This document shows positions 15,178 through 23,293 of a DNA stretch of 23,374 nt, piece after piece. Under the pieces are notes generated by a model. The model worked only from the letters and a program-made list of their open reading frames with translations, was not told the DNA's origin and did no database searches. The translations under genes were made by a program, and so were the position numbers. The stretch comes from CAYJKB01 sp964370625 (GTDB taxonomy: Bacteria; Bacillota; Clostridia; Oscillospirales; Butyricicoccaceae). The stretch covers positions 1 through 23,374 of the forward strand of contig CAYJKB010000034.1 of the NCBI GenBank assembly GCA_964370625.1, given 5' to 3'. Position 1 is the first letter of the stretch. The number at the start of each line of letters is the position of its first letter.

Positions 15178-17007
15178 ATGAGTGAACTTCGTGAAAAAGT
15201 ATTAGCGCTTCCGAAAAATTCGGGAGTTTATCTCATGAAAAATAATAATAATGATATTATTTATGTTGGCAAAGCAAAAGTGCTTCGCAATCGTGTATCA
15301 CAATATTTTTTAAAAAATGCAGGACATAGCATAAAAACAAAATTTATGATAAGTCAAATTGCTGATTTTGAAATAATTATAACAGATACAGAATTTGAAG
15401 CACTAGTGCTTGAAAATACACTTATCAAAAAATATCAGCCGAGATATAATGTGTTGCTGAAAGATGATAAAGGCTACCCATATATCAAAGTTACAACAGA
15501 TAGACAGTTTCCAGAATTTAGCATAGTAGGTGCACCAGAAAAGGATGCATCACGTTATTTTGGGCCGTATAGTGGCAGAGGTGCTGCGAAGCATACGATA
15601 GATACAATCAGCGAAACATTAAGAATTAAAACGTGTAGACGAAAATTTCCACAAGATATAGGAAAAGAGAGACCATGTCTTAATTTTCATTTGAAGAAAT
15701 GTATTGCTCCGTGTCGTGGCAGTGTAACATCTGAACAATATCGTCAGCTTATTGATGATGGAATATCGTTGTTACAAGGAAAAGATAAAACCCTGCTTAC
15801 AGACCTTGAAAGCAGGATGTTTGAAGCTTCAGAAGAGATGAAATTTGAAGAAGCTGCATTGTTACGTGATAGAATTCGTGCGATAAATAGGTTATATGAA
15901 AAACAAAATATAGCATTGTCAGGATTTTCAGATACTGATGCACTAGCTTTTTATGCTGGGAAAAATACAGCTGTAATTGTCATGTTGCATTATATAAACG
16001 GAACACTACAAGGAAAAGATTTCACTATGTTTGAAAGTTCTACAGCTGATGATGCTGATGAGATTTTAAGTGGATTTATTAAACAATATTATGGGAGTTC
16101 GCCACAAATTCCAAAGACAATTTTAGTGAATTTTGAAATTTCAGATATGGAACAAATTGAAAACTATTTAAGTCAAATACATGATAAAAAAGTATATTTA
16201 TCAGTGCCACAAAAAGGGCTTAAATATCAAATGTGTCAACTTGCGCTTAAAAATGGTATAGATGAGATGGAACGTTATGAAGATAGAGTGCGTAAAAACC
16301 CTGTAGCACTTGAACTTTTAGCTAAAATTCTTGAACTTGAGCAAATTCCACAAACTTTTGAAGCTTATGATATCTCGAATACTGCAGGTACTGAAACAGT
16401 TGGTGTTATGGTTGTTTTTCATGGTGCGACACCCAAAAAGAGCTTATATCGTAAATTCAAGATAAAATCTTTTACAGATGGTCAAGATGATTATAGAGCG
16501 ATGGAAGAAGTGTTAGAACGTCGTATTGCACGTTATAAAGACGGAGATGAAAAATTCAATCAACTTCCCGATATATTCTTAATTGATGGTGGTTTAGGTC
16601 ATGTTAAAATCGCTCGTCGTGTACTTGACAGACATGGAATCGGTAATTTAACATTTGGTATGGTTAAAGACGATAAGCATAGAACAAGAGGTCTTGTAAC
16701 ACCAGATGGGCGTGAATATGGCATTTCAACTATGCCAGCACTTTTTGCATTTGTTGGAAGAATAGGTGAAGAAGTGCATAGATTTGCTATTGATTATCAT
16801 AGGAATTTACGTGGCAAATCCGTAAAAAAATCTGTGCTAGATGAAATCCATGGTATAGGCGAAAAACGCAGACAACTACTGTTTAAACATTTTAAAACAA
16901 TTACAGCTATAAAAACAGCAAGTTTTGAGCAACTGTGCGAGGTTGTTCCGTCTGATACAGCCCAAAGTATTATTGACTATTTTAAAAAAAGTGTAGATAA
17001 AGTATAA
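15178..17007 (+). CDS. uvrC: UvrABC excinuclease subunit C
   Basis: UvrC makes both incisions around a lesion during nucleotide excision repair. The protein is 609 residues, normal for the family. It has an N-terminal GIY-YIG nuclease (GVY at 16-18, YVG at 29-31), a cysteine-containing region (about 145-180), a UVR motif that binds UvrB (about 200-235), an RNase H-like C-terminal nuclease and a final helix-hairpin-helix (about 553-600, with IHGIGEKRRQLL). The frame is open upstream to 15067, through the terminator. The ATG at 15178 has GGAGG (15167-15171) and gives the family N-terminus. No LexA box was found in front of it. Transcription probably comes from the HPr promoter by read-through. 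Confidence 0.96.
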   Translation: MSELREKVLALPKNSGVYLMKNNNNDIIYVGKAKVLRNRVSQYFLKNAGHSIKTKFMISQIADFEIIITDTEFEALVLENTLIKKYQPRYNVLLKDDKGYPYIKVTTDRQFPEFSIVGAPEKDASRYFGPYSGRGAAKHTIDTISETLRIKTCRRKFPQDIGKERPCLNFHLKKCIAPCRGSVTSEQYRQLIDDGISLLQGKDKTLLTDLESRMFEASEEMKFEEAALLRDRIRAINRLYEKQNIALSGFSDTDALAFYAGKNTAVIVMLHYINGTLQGKDFTMFESSTADDADEILSGFIKQYYGSSPQIPKTILVNFEISDMEQIENYLSQIHDKKVYLSVPQKGLKYQMCQLALKNGIDEMERYEDRVRKNPVALELLAKILELEQIPQTFEAYDISNTAGTETVGVMVVFHGATPKKSLYRKFKIKSFTDGQDDYRAMEEVLERRIARYKDGDEKFNQLPDIFLIDGGLGHVKIARRVLDRHGIGNLTFGMVKDDKHRTRGLVTPDGREYGISTMPALFAFVGRIGEEVHRFAIDYHRNLRGKSVKKSVLDEIHGIGEKRRQLLFKHFKTITAIKTASFEQLCEVVPSDTAQSIIDYFKKSVDKV

Positions 17008-17045
17008 AAGCTTATTTTCGCCATATTTAATTGAGGAGTAAGAAA

Positions 17046-17594
17046 ATGAAGATAATTAGTGGAAGTGTAAGGGGGAAAACTCTTTTTACATTAGAAGGAA
17101 TAAATACAAGACCAACAACGTCAAGAGTTAAAGAATCTATATTTAATATAGCTCAGTTTTATATACAAGATGCAAATGTATTAGATCTTTTTGCAGGGTC
17201 GGGGCAAATGTCATTAGAGGCGATTTCAAGAGGGGCAAAAAATGCAGTATTGGTTGATAATAATAAAAATGCTGTTAAAATCATTGAAAAGAACATAAAA
17301 GTATGTGGTTTTGAAAAAAATACCAGCTTAATAACTCGTGATTATATTGATTTTTTAAAATCTACAAAAGAGAAATTCGACATAATCTTCTTAGACCCTC
17401 CATATGGTGGTGAAATTACACAAAAAACATTAAATTTGCTCTATTCATTTGACATATTATCGAAAAATGGTATAATAATATGCGAAAGTGCTTTTGTCGA
17501 TGAATTTGAAATTCCGACAGGGTATGAAATTCAGAAAATTTATAAGTATGGAACTATTAAGATTACTACTGTAAAAAACAAAGGTGAACTATGA
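17046..17594 (+). CDS. rsmD: 16S rRNA (guanine966-N2)-methyltransferase RsmD
   Basis: This SAM-dependent methyltransferase modifies G966 of 16S rRNA. It is 182 residues, with the SAM-binding VLDLFAGSGQMSLEAISRGA (45-64) and the catalytic DPPY (117-120). The N-terminal RPTTSRVKESIFNI stretch (22-35) is typical of the family. A TTG five codons upstream is in frame but overlaps the ribosome binding site: GAGGAG (17033-17038) lies seven bases before the ATG at 17046. The stop overlaps the coaD start as ATGA, and the rsmD-coaD pair is widely conserved in Firmicutes. Confidence 0.95.
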   Translation: MKIISGSVRGKTLFTLEGINTRPTTSRVKESIFNIAQFYIQDANVLDLFAGSGQMSLEAISRGAKNAVLVDNNKNAVKIIEKNIKVCGFEKNTSLITRDYIDFLKSTKEKFDIIFLDPPYGGEITQKTLNLLYSFDILSKNGIIICESAFVDEFEIPTGYEIQKIYKYGTIKITTVKNKGEL

Positions 17595-18076
17595 AAATTG
17601 CAATTTATCCAGGCAGCTTTGACCCTGCAACATTAGGTCATTTAGATATAATTGAAAGAGCTGCAAAGCTTTTTGATAAACTCTATGTTACGATAATGGT
17701 AAACGGAGAAAAAAATCCAACGTTTACAACAGATGAAAAAATAGACTTGCTAAAACGTATGACAGCACACTTAAGCAATGTTGAAATTCATTTTTTTGGT
17801 GGGCTTTTAGCAGATTATGTAAGAGAATGTAAGGCATGTGTCGTTGTAAAAGGTTTGCGAGCTGTATCTGATTTTGAATATGAATTCCAAATGGCACTTG
17901 CAAACAAAATGCTAAATTCAGATTTAGAAACAGTCTTTCTTACAACAAGTTCAGATTATATGTACTTAAGTTCTGGCATTGTTCGTGATATAGCTACACA
18001 CGGTGGAGATATTTCAAAGCTTGTATCTCCTGTTGTGCTTTCAGACATTCAAAAGAAATTTAAAATCGAGGGGTAA
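17591..18076 (+). CDS. coaD: Phosphopantetheine adenylyltransferase
   Basis: CoaD catalyses the penultimate step of coenzyme A synthesis, joining 4'-phosphopantetheine to AMP. The 161-residue protein has the nucleotidyltransferase signature TLGH (14-17) after YPGSFDP. It also has the substrate loop KGLRAVSDFEYE (about 88-99) and the C-terminal SSGIVRDIA motif (about 128-136). It overlaps rsmD by four bases and is followed by the coiled-coil gene after seven. Confidence 0.96.
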   Translation: MKIAIYPGSFDPATLGHLDIIERAAKLFDKLYVTIMVNGEKNPTFTTDEKIDLLKRMTAHLSNVEIHFFGGLLADYVRECKACVVVKGLRAVSDFEYEFQMALANKMLNSDLETVFLTTSSDYMYLSSGIVRDIATHGGDISKLVSPVVLSDIQKKFKIEG

Positions 18077-18083
18077 AAAAGGT

Positions 18084-18539
18084 ATGCAAGAGAATTTAGA
18101 AATACTGATAAATAATCTATATGACATGATACAAGATGCGATGTCAGTGCCGTTTGGGGATAAGTGCTTAATCGAAAAAGATAGAGCCTTAGATATTTTA
18201 GACGAAATTCGTGAGAGTTTACCATCTGATTTAAAAATGGCTCGTGATATTGTGGAAAAGCGTAACGAGTATATGGCAGCGGGAAGACGTGATGCAGAAG
18301 CTATTTTAAAGCAAGCAGAAGAACAAGCTGTAAAGCTTGTATCAGAACACGAGGTGACAATTGAGGCAAGGAGAAAAGCAGCCGAAATGATTAACCTTGC
18401 TGATGCAAAATCAAAAGAACTTCGCCGTGCTGCTACAATATTCTGTGATGATACTTTCAGAGATGCCGAAAAAGAAGTAAATTCAGCGCTTGAAGAGCTG
18501 AAAAGAGCTAGACAAAAATTGCAGACAATTAAAAAATAG
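18084..18539 (+). CDS. Coiled-coil protein of unknown function
   Basis: The 151-residue soluble protein is almost entirely helical. The first 50 residues (LEILINNLYDMIQDA and LDILDEIRESLP) look like a small helical head. Residues of about 55-150 are a charged coiled coil rich in Ala, Glu, Lys and Arg, like the stalk subunits (b, E or H) of rotary ATPases, which is how such proteins are often auto-labelled. No other ATPase gene is nearby, so I do not accept that role. GAGGGG lies ten bases before the ATG at 18084. It follows coaD by seven bases and ends at a terminator just ahead of the division cluster. A scaffold role at the membrane or division site is conceivable but unsupported. Confidence 0.75.
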   Translation: MQENLEILINNLYDMIQDAMSVPFGDKCLIEKDRALDILDEIRESLPSDLKMARDIVEKRNEYMAAGRRDAEAILKQAEEQAVKLVSEHEVTIEARRKAAEMINLADAKSKELRRAATIFCDDTFRDAEKEVNSALEELKRARQKLQTIKK

Positions 18540-18548
18540 AACTTTTAA

Positions 18549-18575
18549 GAGGAGTAGCATATTATGCTGCTCCTC
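18549..18575 (+). terminator. Terminator closing the uvrC-coaD run
   Basis: A twelve-pair stem, GAGGAGTAGCAT (18549-18560) with ATGCTGCTCCTC (18564-18575), contains one G-T pair and a three-base loop. The T-rich stretch that follows is interrupted, so termination may be incomplete. Confidence 0.75.
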
Positions 18576-18594
18576 TATCATTTTATTTTAAAAA

Positions 18595-18608
18595 CGAACA
18601 AACGTTCG
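18595..18608. promoter_or_regulatory. LexA (SOS) box upstream of the division cluster
   Basis: The 14-base CGAACAAACGTTCG matches the Gram-positive LexA/DinR operator CGAACRNRYGTTCG at every position. It lies between the terminator of the upstream run and the mraZ promoter, 71 bases upstream of that promoter's -35. No promoter overlapping it could be read on either strand, so how LexA would act from here is unclear. By motif it is the only SOS box in the window. Confidence 0.75.
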
Positions 18609-18679
18609 AAAAGTTAGAAAAATGTGGAATTGTTACAAAAAATATACATTATTTGTCGTATTAAAATTCAAAAAAAACC

Positions 18680-18708
18680 TTGCTTTTTTTTGCTGTGCAA
18701 AGTATAAT
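18680..18708 (+). promoter_or_regulatory. Sigma-A promoter of the mraZ operon
   Basis: TTGCTT (18680-18685) and a perfect TATAAT (18703-18708) are separated by 17 bases. Transcription would start near 18715, leaving a leader of about 75 bases that begins in the TG-repeat region. Confidence 0.7.
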
Positions 18709-18719
18709 TATTCTAATGG

Positions 18720-18744
18720 TGGGGATGAGTGTTTAATTGTGTGG
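18720..18744 (+). promoter_or_regulatory. Possible MraZ operator repeats
   Basis: TGGGG (18720), TGTTT (18730) and TGTGG (18740) recur at an exact ten-base period directly after the presumed transcription start. MraZ is known to bind TGGGN repeats with five-base spacers ahead of its own gene in Escherichia coli. Only the first repeat is a full match, so this is a suggestion. A further AAAGTGGGT (18776-18784), like the mollicute MraZ box, sits next to the start codon. Confidence 0.3.
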
Positions 18745-18791
18745 AATGGGTTCTAAAATTACATTCCTTGAGTTGAAAGTGGGTGCAAACG

Positions 18792-19208
18792 ATGATAGGC
18801 GAATATCGACATAATATTGATGCCAAAGGTCGTTTAGCTATCCCAGCAAAATTCAGAGAAGAATTAGGACAATCTTTTGTAGTTTGTAAAGGAACAGATG
18901 GCTGTATTTTTGTTTATAGCCAAAGTGCTTGGGACGAGCTTGAAAAGAAAATTAATTCCTATCCAATTTCAACAGCAAGACAATTACAACGTTTTTTCTT
19001 ATCTTCTGCATGTGACTGCCAGTTTGATAGTCAAGGCAGAGTACTTTTACCTATAAACTTAAGACAATTTGCAACACTTCAAAAGGAAGTGGCAATAATT
19101 GGTGTTTCAGGTCGTGCTGAAATTTGGGATAGCCAAAAATGGGATGATTATAACAACAATATGACACCAGAAGATATTTTGGGAGCGATGGAAGAAATCG
19201 GATTTTAA
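18792..19208 (+). CDS. mraZ: Transcriptional regulator MraZ
   Basis: MraZ is a DNA-binding regulator of the division and cell-wall cluster it heads. The protein is 138 residues, with two AbrB-like swapped-hairpin domains, each with the DxxGR signature: DAKGRLAIPAKFRE (about 10-23) and DSQGRVLLPINLRQ (about 81-94). A GTG at 18783 is in frame three codons earlier. The ATG at 18792 is preferred because MIGEYRHNID is the usual family start. The ribosome binding site is poor for either choice (GGGTG at 18781-18785), which suggests low translation. It is followed after 26 bases by rsmH. Confidence 0.95.
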   Translation: MIGEYRHNIDAKGRLAIPAKFREELGQSFVVCKGTDGCIFVYSQSAWDELEKKINSYPISTARQLQRFFLSSACDCQFDSQGRVLLPINLRQFATLQKEVAIIGVSGRAEIWDSQKWDDYNNNMTPEDILGAMEEIGF

Positions 19209-19234
19209 CATTTAATAGATAGGTAAAAATTTTT

Positions 19235-20173
19235 ATGAGTAATTTTAAACATGTTTCAATATTGCTAAATGAATGCATTGAAGGTCTTGCAATAAACCCT
19301 GATGGAGTTTATGTAGATGGCACTTTAGGCGGAGCAGGACATTCATTTCATATAGCACAAAAATTATCAAAAAACGGCAGATTAATTTGTATCGACCGTG
19401 ACGATATGGCACTTGAAAATGCCAAAATTAGACTTGCAGATTTTTTAGATAGAATTATTTTTGTAAAAAGTAATTTTAGTGAAATAGATGAAGCTGTTAA
19501 AGGTGCAGGCTTTGATGGCGTAGACGGAATTTTATTTGATTTAGGTGTATCTTCACCACAACTAGACATTGCAGAGCGTGGTTTTTCCTACATGGCAGAT
19601 GCTCCACTAGATATGCGAATGGATAGGACACAAGCGAAAACAGCATTTGATGTTGTGAACACTTATGAGCGTGGCGAAATACTTAGAATATTGCGTGATT
19701 ATGGTGAAGAGAAATTTGCATCAGCAATAGCTTCTAAAATTGTAGCTCAAAGAGAAATTCAGCCAATTAAAACAACGTTAGAACTGGTTGAAGTTATCAA
19801 AAGTGCAATGCCAGCTAAAGCAAAAAAAGAAAAGCAACATCCAGCAAAGCGTTCTTTCCAAGCAATTAGAATTGCTGTAAATGATGAATTATCATCAGTA
19901 GAGCTTGCAATGGAAAAATCAATTGAGTTATTAAATGCTGGTGGCAGACTTTGTGTTATCACATTCCATTCATTAGAAGATAGAATTGTAAAGTCTGCAT
20001 ATAACAAAGGTGCAACAGGGTGCACATGTCCTTCGGATTTTCCTATCTGTGTATGTGGAAAATCACCGAAAGTAAAATTCATCAAAAAGAAACCAATTCT
20101 TCCTACAGAAGAAGAGATAGAAGAAAACCCAAGAGCAAGGAGCGCAAAACTTAGAATATGCGAAAAAAATTAA
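19235..20173 (+). CDS. rsmH: 16S rRNA (cytosine1402-N4)-methyltransferase RsmH
   Basis: RsmH methylates N4 of C1402 in the decoding centre of 16S rRNA. The 312-residue protein has the SAM-binding motif DGTLGGAGHS (28-37), DLGVSSPQLD (about 102-111), the RSFQAIRIAVN stretch typical of the family, and FHSLEDRIVK near the C-terminal part. The length is normal. The ribosome binding site is weak (AGGT about eleven bases before the ATG), as for mraZ. The rsmH to ftsL gap is 17 bases. Confidence 0.96.
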   Translation: MSNFKHVSILLNECIEGLAINPDGVYVDGTLGGAGHSFHIAQKLSKNGRLICIDRDDMALENAKIRLADFLDRIIFVKSNFSEIDEAVKGAGFDGVDGILFDLGVSSPQLDIAERGFSYMADAPLDMRMDRTQAKTAFDVVNTYERGEILRILRDYGEEKFASAIASKIVAQREIQPIKTTLELVEVIKSAMPAKAKKEKQHPAKRSFQAIRIAVNDELSSVELAMEKSIELLNAGGRLCVITFHSLEDRIVKSAYNKGATGCTCPSDFPICVCGKSPKVKFIKKKPILPTEEEIEENPRARSAKLRICEKN

Positions 20174-20190
20174 AAGGGGTGCAGTAATAT

Positions 20191-20673
20191 ATGGCATTAT
20201 CGGTAAAAGAGAATTTAGCCTATGATGTAGATAGAGCATATGAATTACCACAAGTTGATAATCAACAAACCCTTAGAGAAGTAAAACGAAGAAAAACAAA
20301 AAAAGCATTATCTCCGAGCATCACATTAATGGTTATAGTTGTTGCTCTTACAAGTGCGCTTATTTTATATAAAAGTATGGAGCTTACAGCATATACTGAC
20401 AGAGTTGGGTTGCTTACAGCAGAGCTTGATGATCTTAGAGGTGAATACGTATACTTAAAAGCTGAATACGAAGAAATTACAAATTTAGATTATATAGAGG
20501 ACTATGCGCAAAAAAGTTTGGGCATGGTGAAAATGAATAAAGTTCAAGTAGAATATATTGACCTTGAAAACCCAGATAGTATAGAAGTGGTTAATAAAAG
20601 CTCAAATATATTTATTAATATTTTAAATGAAATGACAAGCTCTGTAAAGAGTATAGTGGAATATTTTAGATAA
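20191..20673 (+). CDS. ftsL: Cell division protein FtsL-like (septum initiator family)
   Basis: This small bitopic membrane protein of the division complex is expected to bind DivIC/FtsB and recruit the septal PBP. The 160 residues comprise a basic cytoplasmic part (1-40, with VKRRKTKKAL at 31-40), one membrane helix (about 42-61) and an extracytoplasmic coiled coil (about 66-98). The LDYIEDYAQKSLGMVKM patch (99-115) is typical of FtsL in Firmicutes. A further 40 residues extend beyond the usual end. Sequence conservation in this family is low, so the call leans on position between rsmH and the PBP, as well as on the fold. The gene ends just before a terminator. Confidence 0.85.
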   Translation: MALSVKENLAYDVDRAYELPQVDNQQTLREVKRRKTKKALSPSITLMVIVVALTSALILYKSMELTAYTDRVGLLTAELDDLRGEYVYLKAEYEEITNLDYIEDYAQKSLGMVKMNKVQVEYIDLENPDSIEVVNKSSNIFINILNEMTSSVKSIVEYFR

Positions 20674-20693
20674 GTCTGAATATATTTTATAAG

Positions 20694-20741
20694 ACGAGGG
20701 AAAAAAGATGTGTATAATAACATTTCTTTGTCCCTCGTTTT
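20694..20741 (+). terminator. Terminator between ftsL and the PBP gene
   Basis: ACGAGGGA (20694-20701) pairs with TCCCTCGT (20731-20738). The inner part is partly paired (AAGATGT with ACATTTCTT) and four T close it. It sits inside what is usually one operon and is followed 47 bases later by the PBP start. No good promoter could be read between them. Confidence 0.7.
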
Positions 20742-20788
20742 GGGTTATCTATTAGCAAGTGTTAAAACATGGCTTAAGGAGGGCTAAG

Positions 20789-22987
20789 ATGGCATCAAAA
20801 TCACCAAATGAATTGATGAAAAAAAGACTCAAATTTTTAAGATATTTTGTAGGAATAATATTATTTGCAGTTGTAGGTGTAAGGCTTTATTATTTGCAAG
20901 TTGTAGAATATAAAACATATCAAGAATATGCTGTAAATCAGCAGACAAAAGAAATCACAATAACACCGACTCGTGGAACGATTTATGATAGAAATATGAA
21001 GGAACTTGCAATTTCTGCACCGACAGAAATGGTGACATTTGAACCTGTTAATATAGATGATGGCACAGAAGAATTAATAGCGACTGAAATCTCAGAAATT
21101 TTAGGCTTAGAATATGATGAAGTATATGAAAAGGCAACGAAAGATACATCTTATGTAGTTGTGCAAAATGGTGTAGAAAAACATATAACAGACCAAATTC
21201 GTCTTTTTATTCGTGATGAAGGCATATCAGGTGTATATATGCATGAAGATTCTACAAGATATTATCCTTATGGAAGCTTTGCATCACATATTATCGGATT
21301 TATAGGAACTGATGGATATGGGCTTGCTGGAATAGAAGCAAGCTATAATGATATATTGACAGGAACACCAGGAAAAGTAGTTCGTGCACAAAATGCACAG
21401 AGCACAGATATGCCTTATAAATATGAAACTTATATAGAAGGCGAAGATGGAAATAGTATTGTACTTACAATAGACGAAGTTATGCAACATTTTCTTGAAA
21501 AACATCTTGAAGCAGCACTTTCAGATTATGAGCCTCGTGAAGGTGTAGCTGGAATTATAATGGATGTTAAAACAGGTGAAATTTTGGCGATGGCAACCAA
21601 ACCTGATTTTGACTTAAATGAACCTTTTACAATAACAGATCCTAAATTGCTTGAAGCTATGGCTTTAATGGAAACGGAAGAAGGATATCTTTCACGCTCT
21701 GAAGGTCTTGAAAAAATGTGGAGAAATAAACCAATTCAAGATACTTATGAGCCAGGTTCACCATTTAAAGTTTTTACAGTAGCTACTGCTTATGAAGAAA
21801 GTGTAGTTACAGCAAATTCTACATTTACTTGTACAGGGCATAAAGTTGTAGGGCCACATAATATTAGTTGTTGGAAAACAGCAGGACATGGGACACAAAA
21901 TTTAATGCAAGCATTGCAAAACTCTTGTAACCCATCTATGATGACTATGGCAGATTTAACAGGAAATACAGCCTTTGAAAAATATTATGATGGTTTTGGT
22001 TTTTATGAAAAAACTGGAATAGATTTACCAGGGGAAGCAACTGGAATTTTCTTCGCTGAAGAAGATTTTAATACAGTACAACTTGCGACATCTTCATTCG
22101 GTCAAGGCTTCCAAGTTACACCAATACAAATGATTTCAATGGTATCAGCCATTGCAAACGATGGAAAGCTTATGACACCATATTTAATGAAAGAAGTATT
22201 AGATCCAGAAGGAAATGTAATCGAAACAAATGAGCCTGTTATGAAACGTCAAGTAATTTCAGCTGAAACTTCAGCATACATGCGTGATGCACTTGAAGCG
22301 GTTGTAACAGATGGTACAGGTAGTAATGCTTATGTAGCGGGATATCACGTGGGAGGTAAAACTGGTACATCAGAAAAATTACCTCGTGGAACAGATGATC
22401 GTATTGCATCATTTATCGGTATAGCACCAATGGATGATCCACAAATCGCTGTTTTTGTTATGATAGATGAACCAGCAGACAAAACAAATGGTGGTGGTAT
22501 AGCAGCTGCACCACTTACAGGTAATATTATGGCTGATATTCTGCCTTATATGGAAATTGAGCCAGATTATACAGAAAGTGAGCTTTCACAAATTGATGTT
22601 ATAGTACCTAATATGGTAGGTAAAACAGCAGAGGAAGCAAAACTTGCTCTGAATTCTCAAGATATCCCATTCGAAACAGTGGGCAATGGCGATAGTGTAA
22701 CAGATCAAATGCCAGATTCAGGGGCAGTTATACCAAATGGTGCAAAAATAATCATCTACTTAGGCGAAGAAAAAGAGGATGAATATGTAACAATCCCAGA
22801 TTTATCAGGTATGAGTATTTCAAGAGCAACAAATACTATAAACAATTCAGATATTTACATCAAAATGACAGGTGTAACATCAGGAGGAAATGTAATCGCA
22901 GTAAGCCAAGAACCAAGAGCCGGTGAACGTGTTCCAGTTGGAACGGTGGTAACGGTAAGGTTTGCAGACCCGACAGTAGGCGATTAA
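20789..22987 (+). CDS. Class B penicillin-binding protein with two PASTA domains (SpoVD/FtsI type)
   Basis: This is a peptidoglycan transpeptidase anchored by one N-terminal helix (about 18-37), 732 residues long. The dimerisation domain (about 55-205, starting with TRGTIYDRN) is followed by the transpeptidase domain, with SPFK (Ser324, Lys327), SCN (379-381) and KTGTS (524-528). Two PASTA domains lie at about 603-659 and 666-726. The first motif reads SPFK where STFK is usual. AAGGAGGG (20776-20783) five bases before the ATG at 20789 fixes the start over an in-frame codon at 20759. PASTA-bearing PBPs at this locus are PBP2B (septal) or SpoVD (spore cortex) in Bacillus. Only one copy is present here, so which role it has is open. 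Confidence 0.92.
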   Translation: MASKSPNELMKKRLKFLRYFVGIILFAVVGVRLYYLQVVEYKTYQEYAVNQQTKEITITPTRGTIYDRNMKELAISAPTEMVTFEPVNIDDGTEELIATEISEILGLEYDEVYEKATKDTSYVVVQNGVEKHITDQIRLFIRDEGISGVYMHEDSTRYYPYGSFASHIIGFIGTDGYGLAGIEASYNDILTGTPGKVVRAQNAQSTDMPYKYETYIEGEDGNSIVLTIDEVMQHFLEKHLEAALSDYEPREGVAGIIMDVKTGEILAMATKPDFDLNEPFTITDPKLLEAMALMETEEGYLSRSEGLEKMWRNKPIQDTYEPGSPFKVFTVATAYEESVVTANSTFTCTGHKVVGPHNISCWKTAGHGTQNLMQALQNSCNPSMMTMADLTGNTAFEKYYDGFGFYEKTGIDLPGEATGIFFAEEDFNTVQLATSSFGQGFQVTPIQMISMVSAIANDGKLMTPYLMKEVLDPEGNVIETNEPVMKRQVISAETSAYMRDALEAVVTDGTGSNAYVAGYHVGGKTGTSEKLPRGTDDRIASFIGIAPMDDPQIAVFVMIDEPADKTNGGGIAAAPLTGNIMADILPYMEIEPDYTESELSQIDVIVPNMVGKTAEEAKLALNSQDIPFETVGNGDSVTDQMPDSGAVIPNGAKIIIYLGEEKEDEYVTIPDLSGMSISRATNTINNSDIYIKMTGVTSGGNVIAVSQEPRAGERVPVGTVVTVRFADPTVGD

Positions 22988-23046
22988 ACTTCGGTGATAA
23001 CACAACGGACAACCGCAAGGGATTGTCCCTACAATCTCTCTGAAGT
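22988..23046. repeat. Small hairpin element after the PBP gene
   Basis: ACTTC (22988-22992) and GAAGT (23042-23046) are inverted ends around the hairpin GGACAA (23007-23012) with TTGTCC (23023-23028). GATTGT with ACAATC (23021-23036) is an alternative hairpin. It is richer in GC than the surroundings and looks like a short dispersed palindromic unit. No T-run follows, so it is not a classic terminator. The stretch 23047-23109 holds nothing I can assign. Confidence 0.5.
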
Positions 23047-23293
23047 CGTCCAGCGTGCAGACATGTACGTAACGAACTCTGTGCTATATTTCAAATATTG
23101 GGAAATGCTGTGGTGTAAATTTACGAGATTGATGTGATGGCTAAGATACGGAAATCTTTTTTGCTACAAGGTATAATTTACAAAATATCTAAAATCCAGT
23201 ACGGAGTACGGTAGGAACGTTTCTCTCACAACTGGAGGAGTGCGTTTTAGCTTAATTTTAATAATGTGATGGCACTGAGCAAAAGCGATTTTG

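Noticed and set aside
18622..18756. A 44-codon open frame starting just after the LexA box, which might be an SOS-induced small division inhibitor
   Set aside because: It has no ribosome binding site, runs straight through the mraZ promoter including its TATAAT, and has low-complexity Lys/Phe content with no family resemblance.
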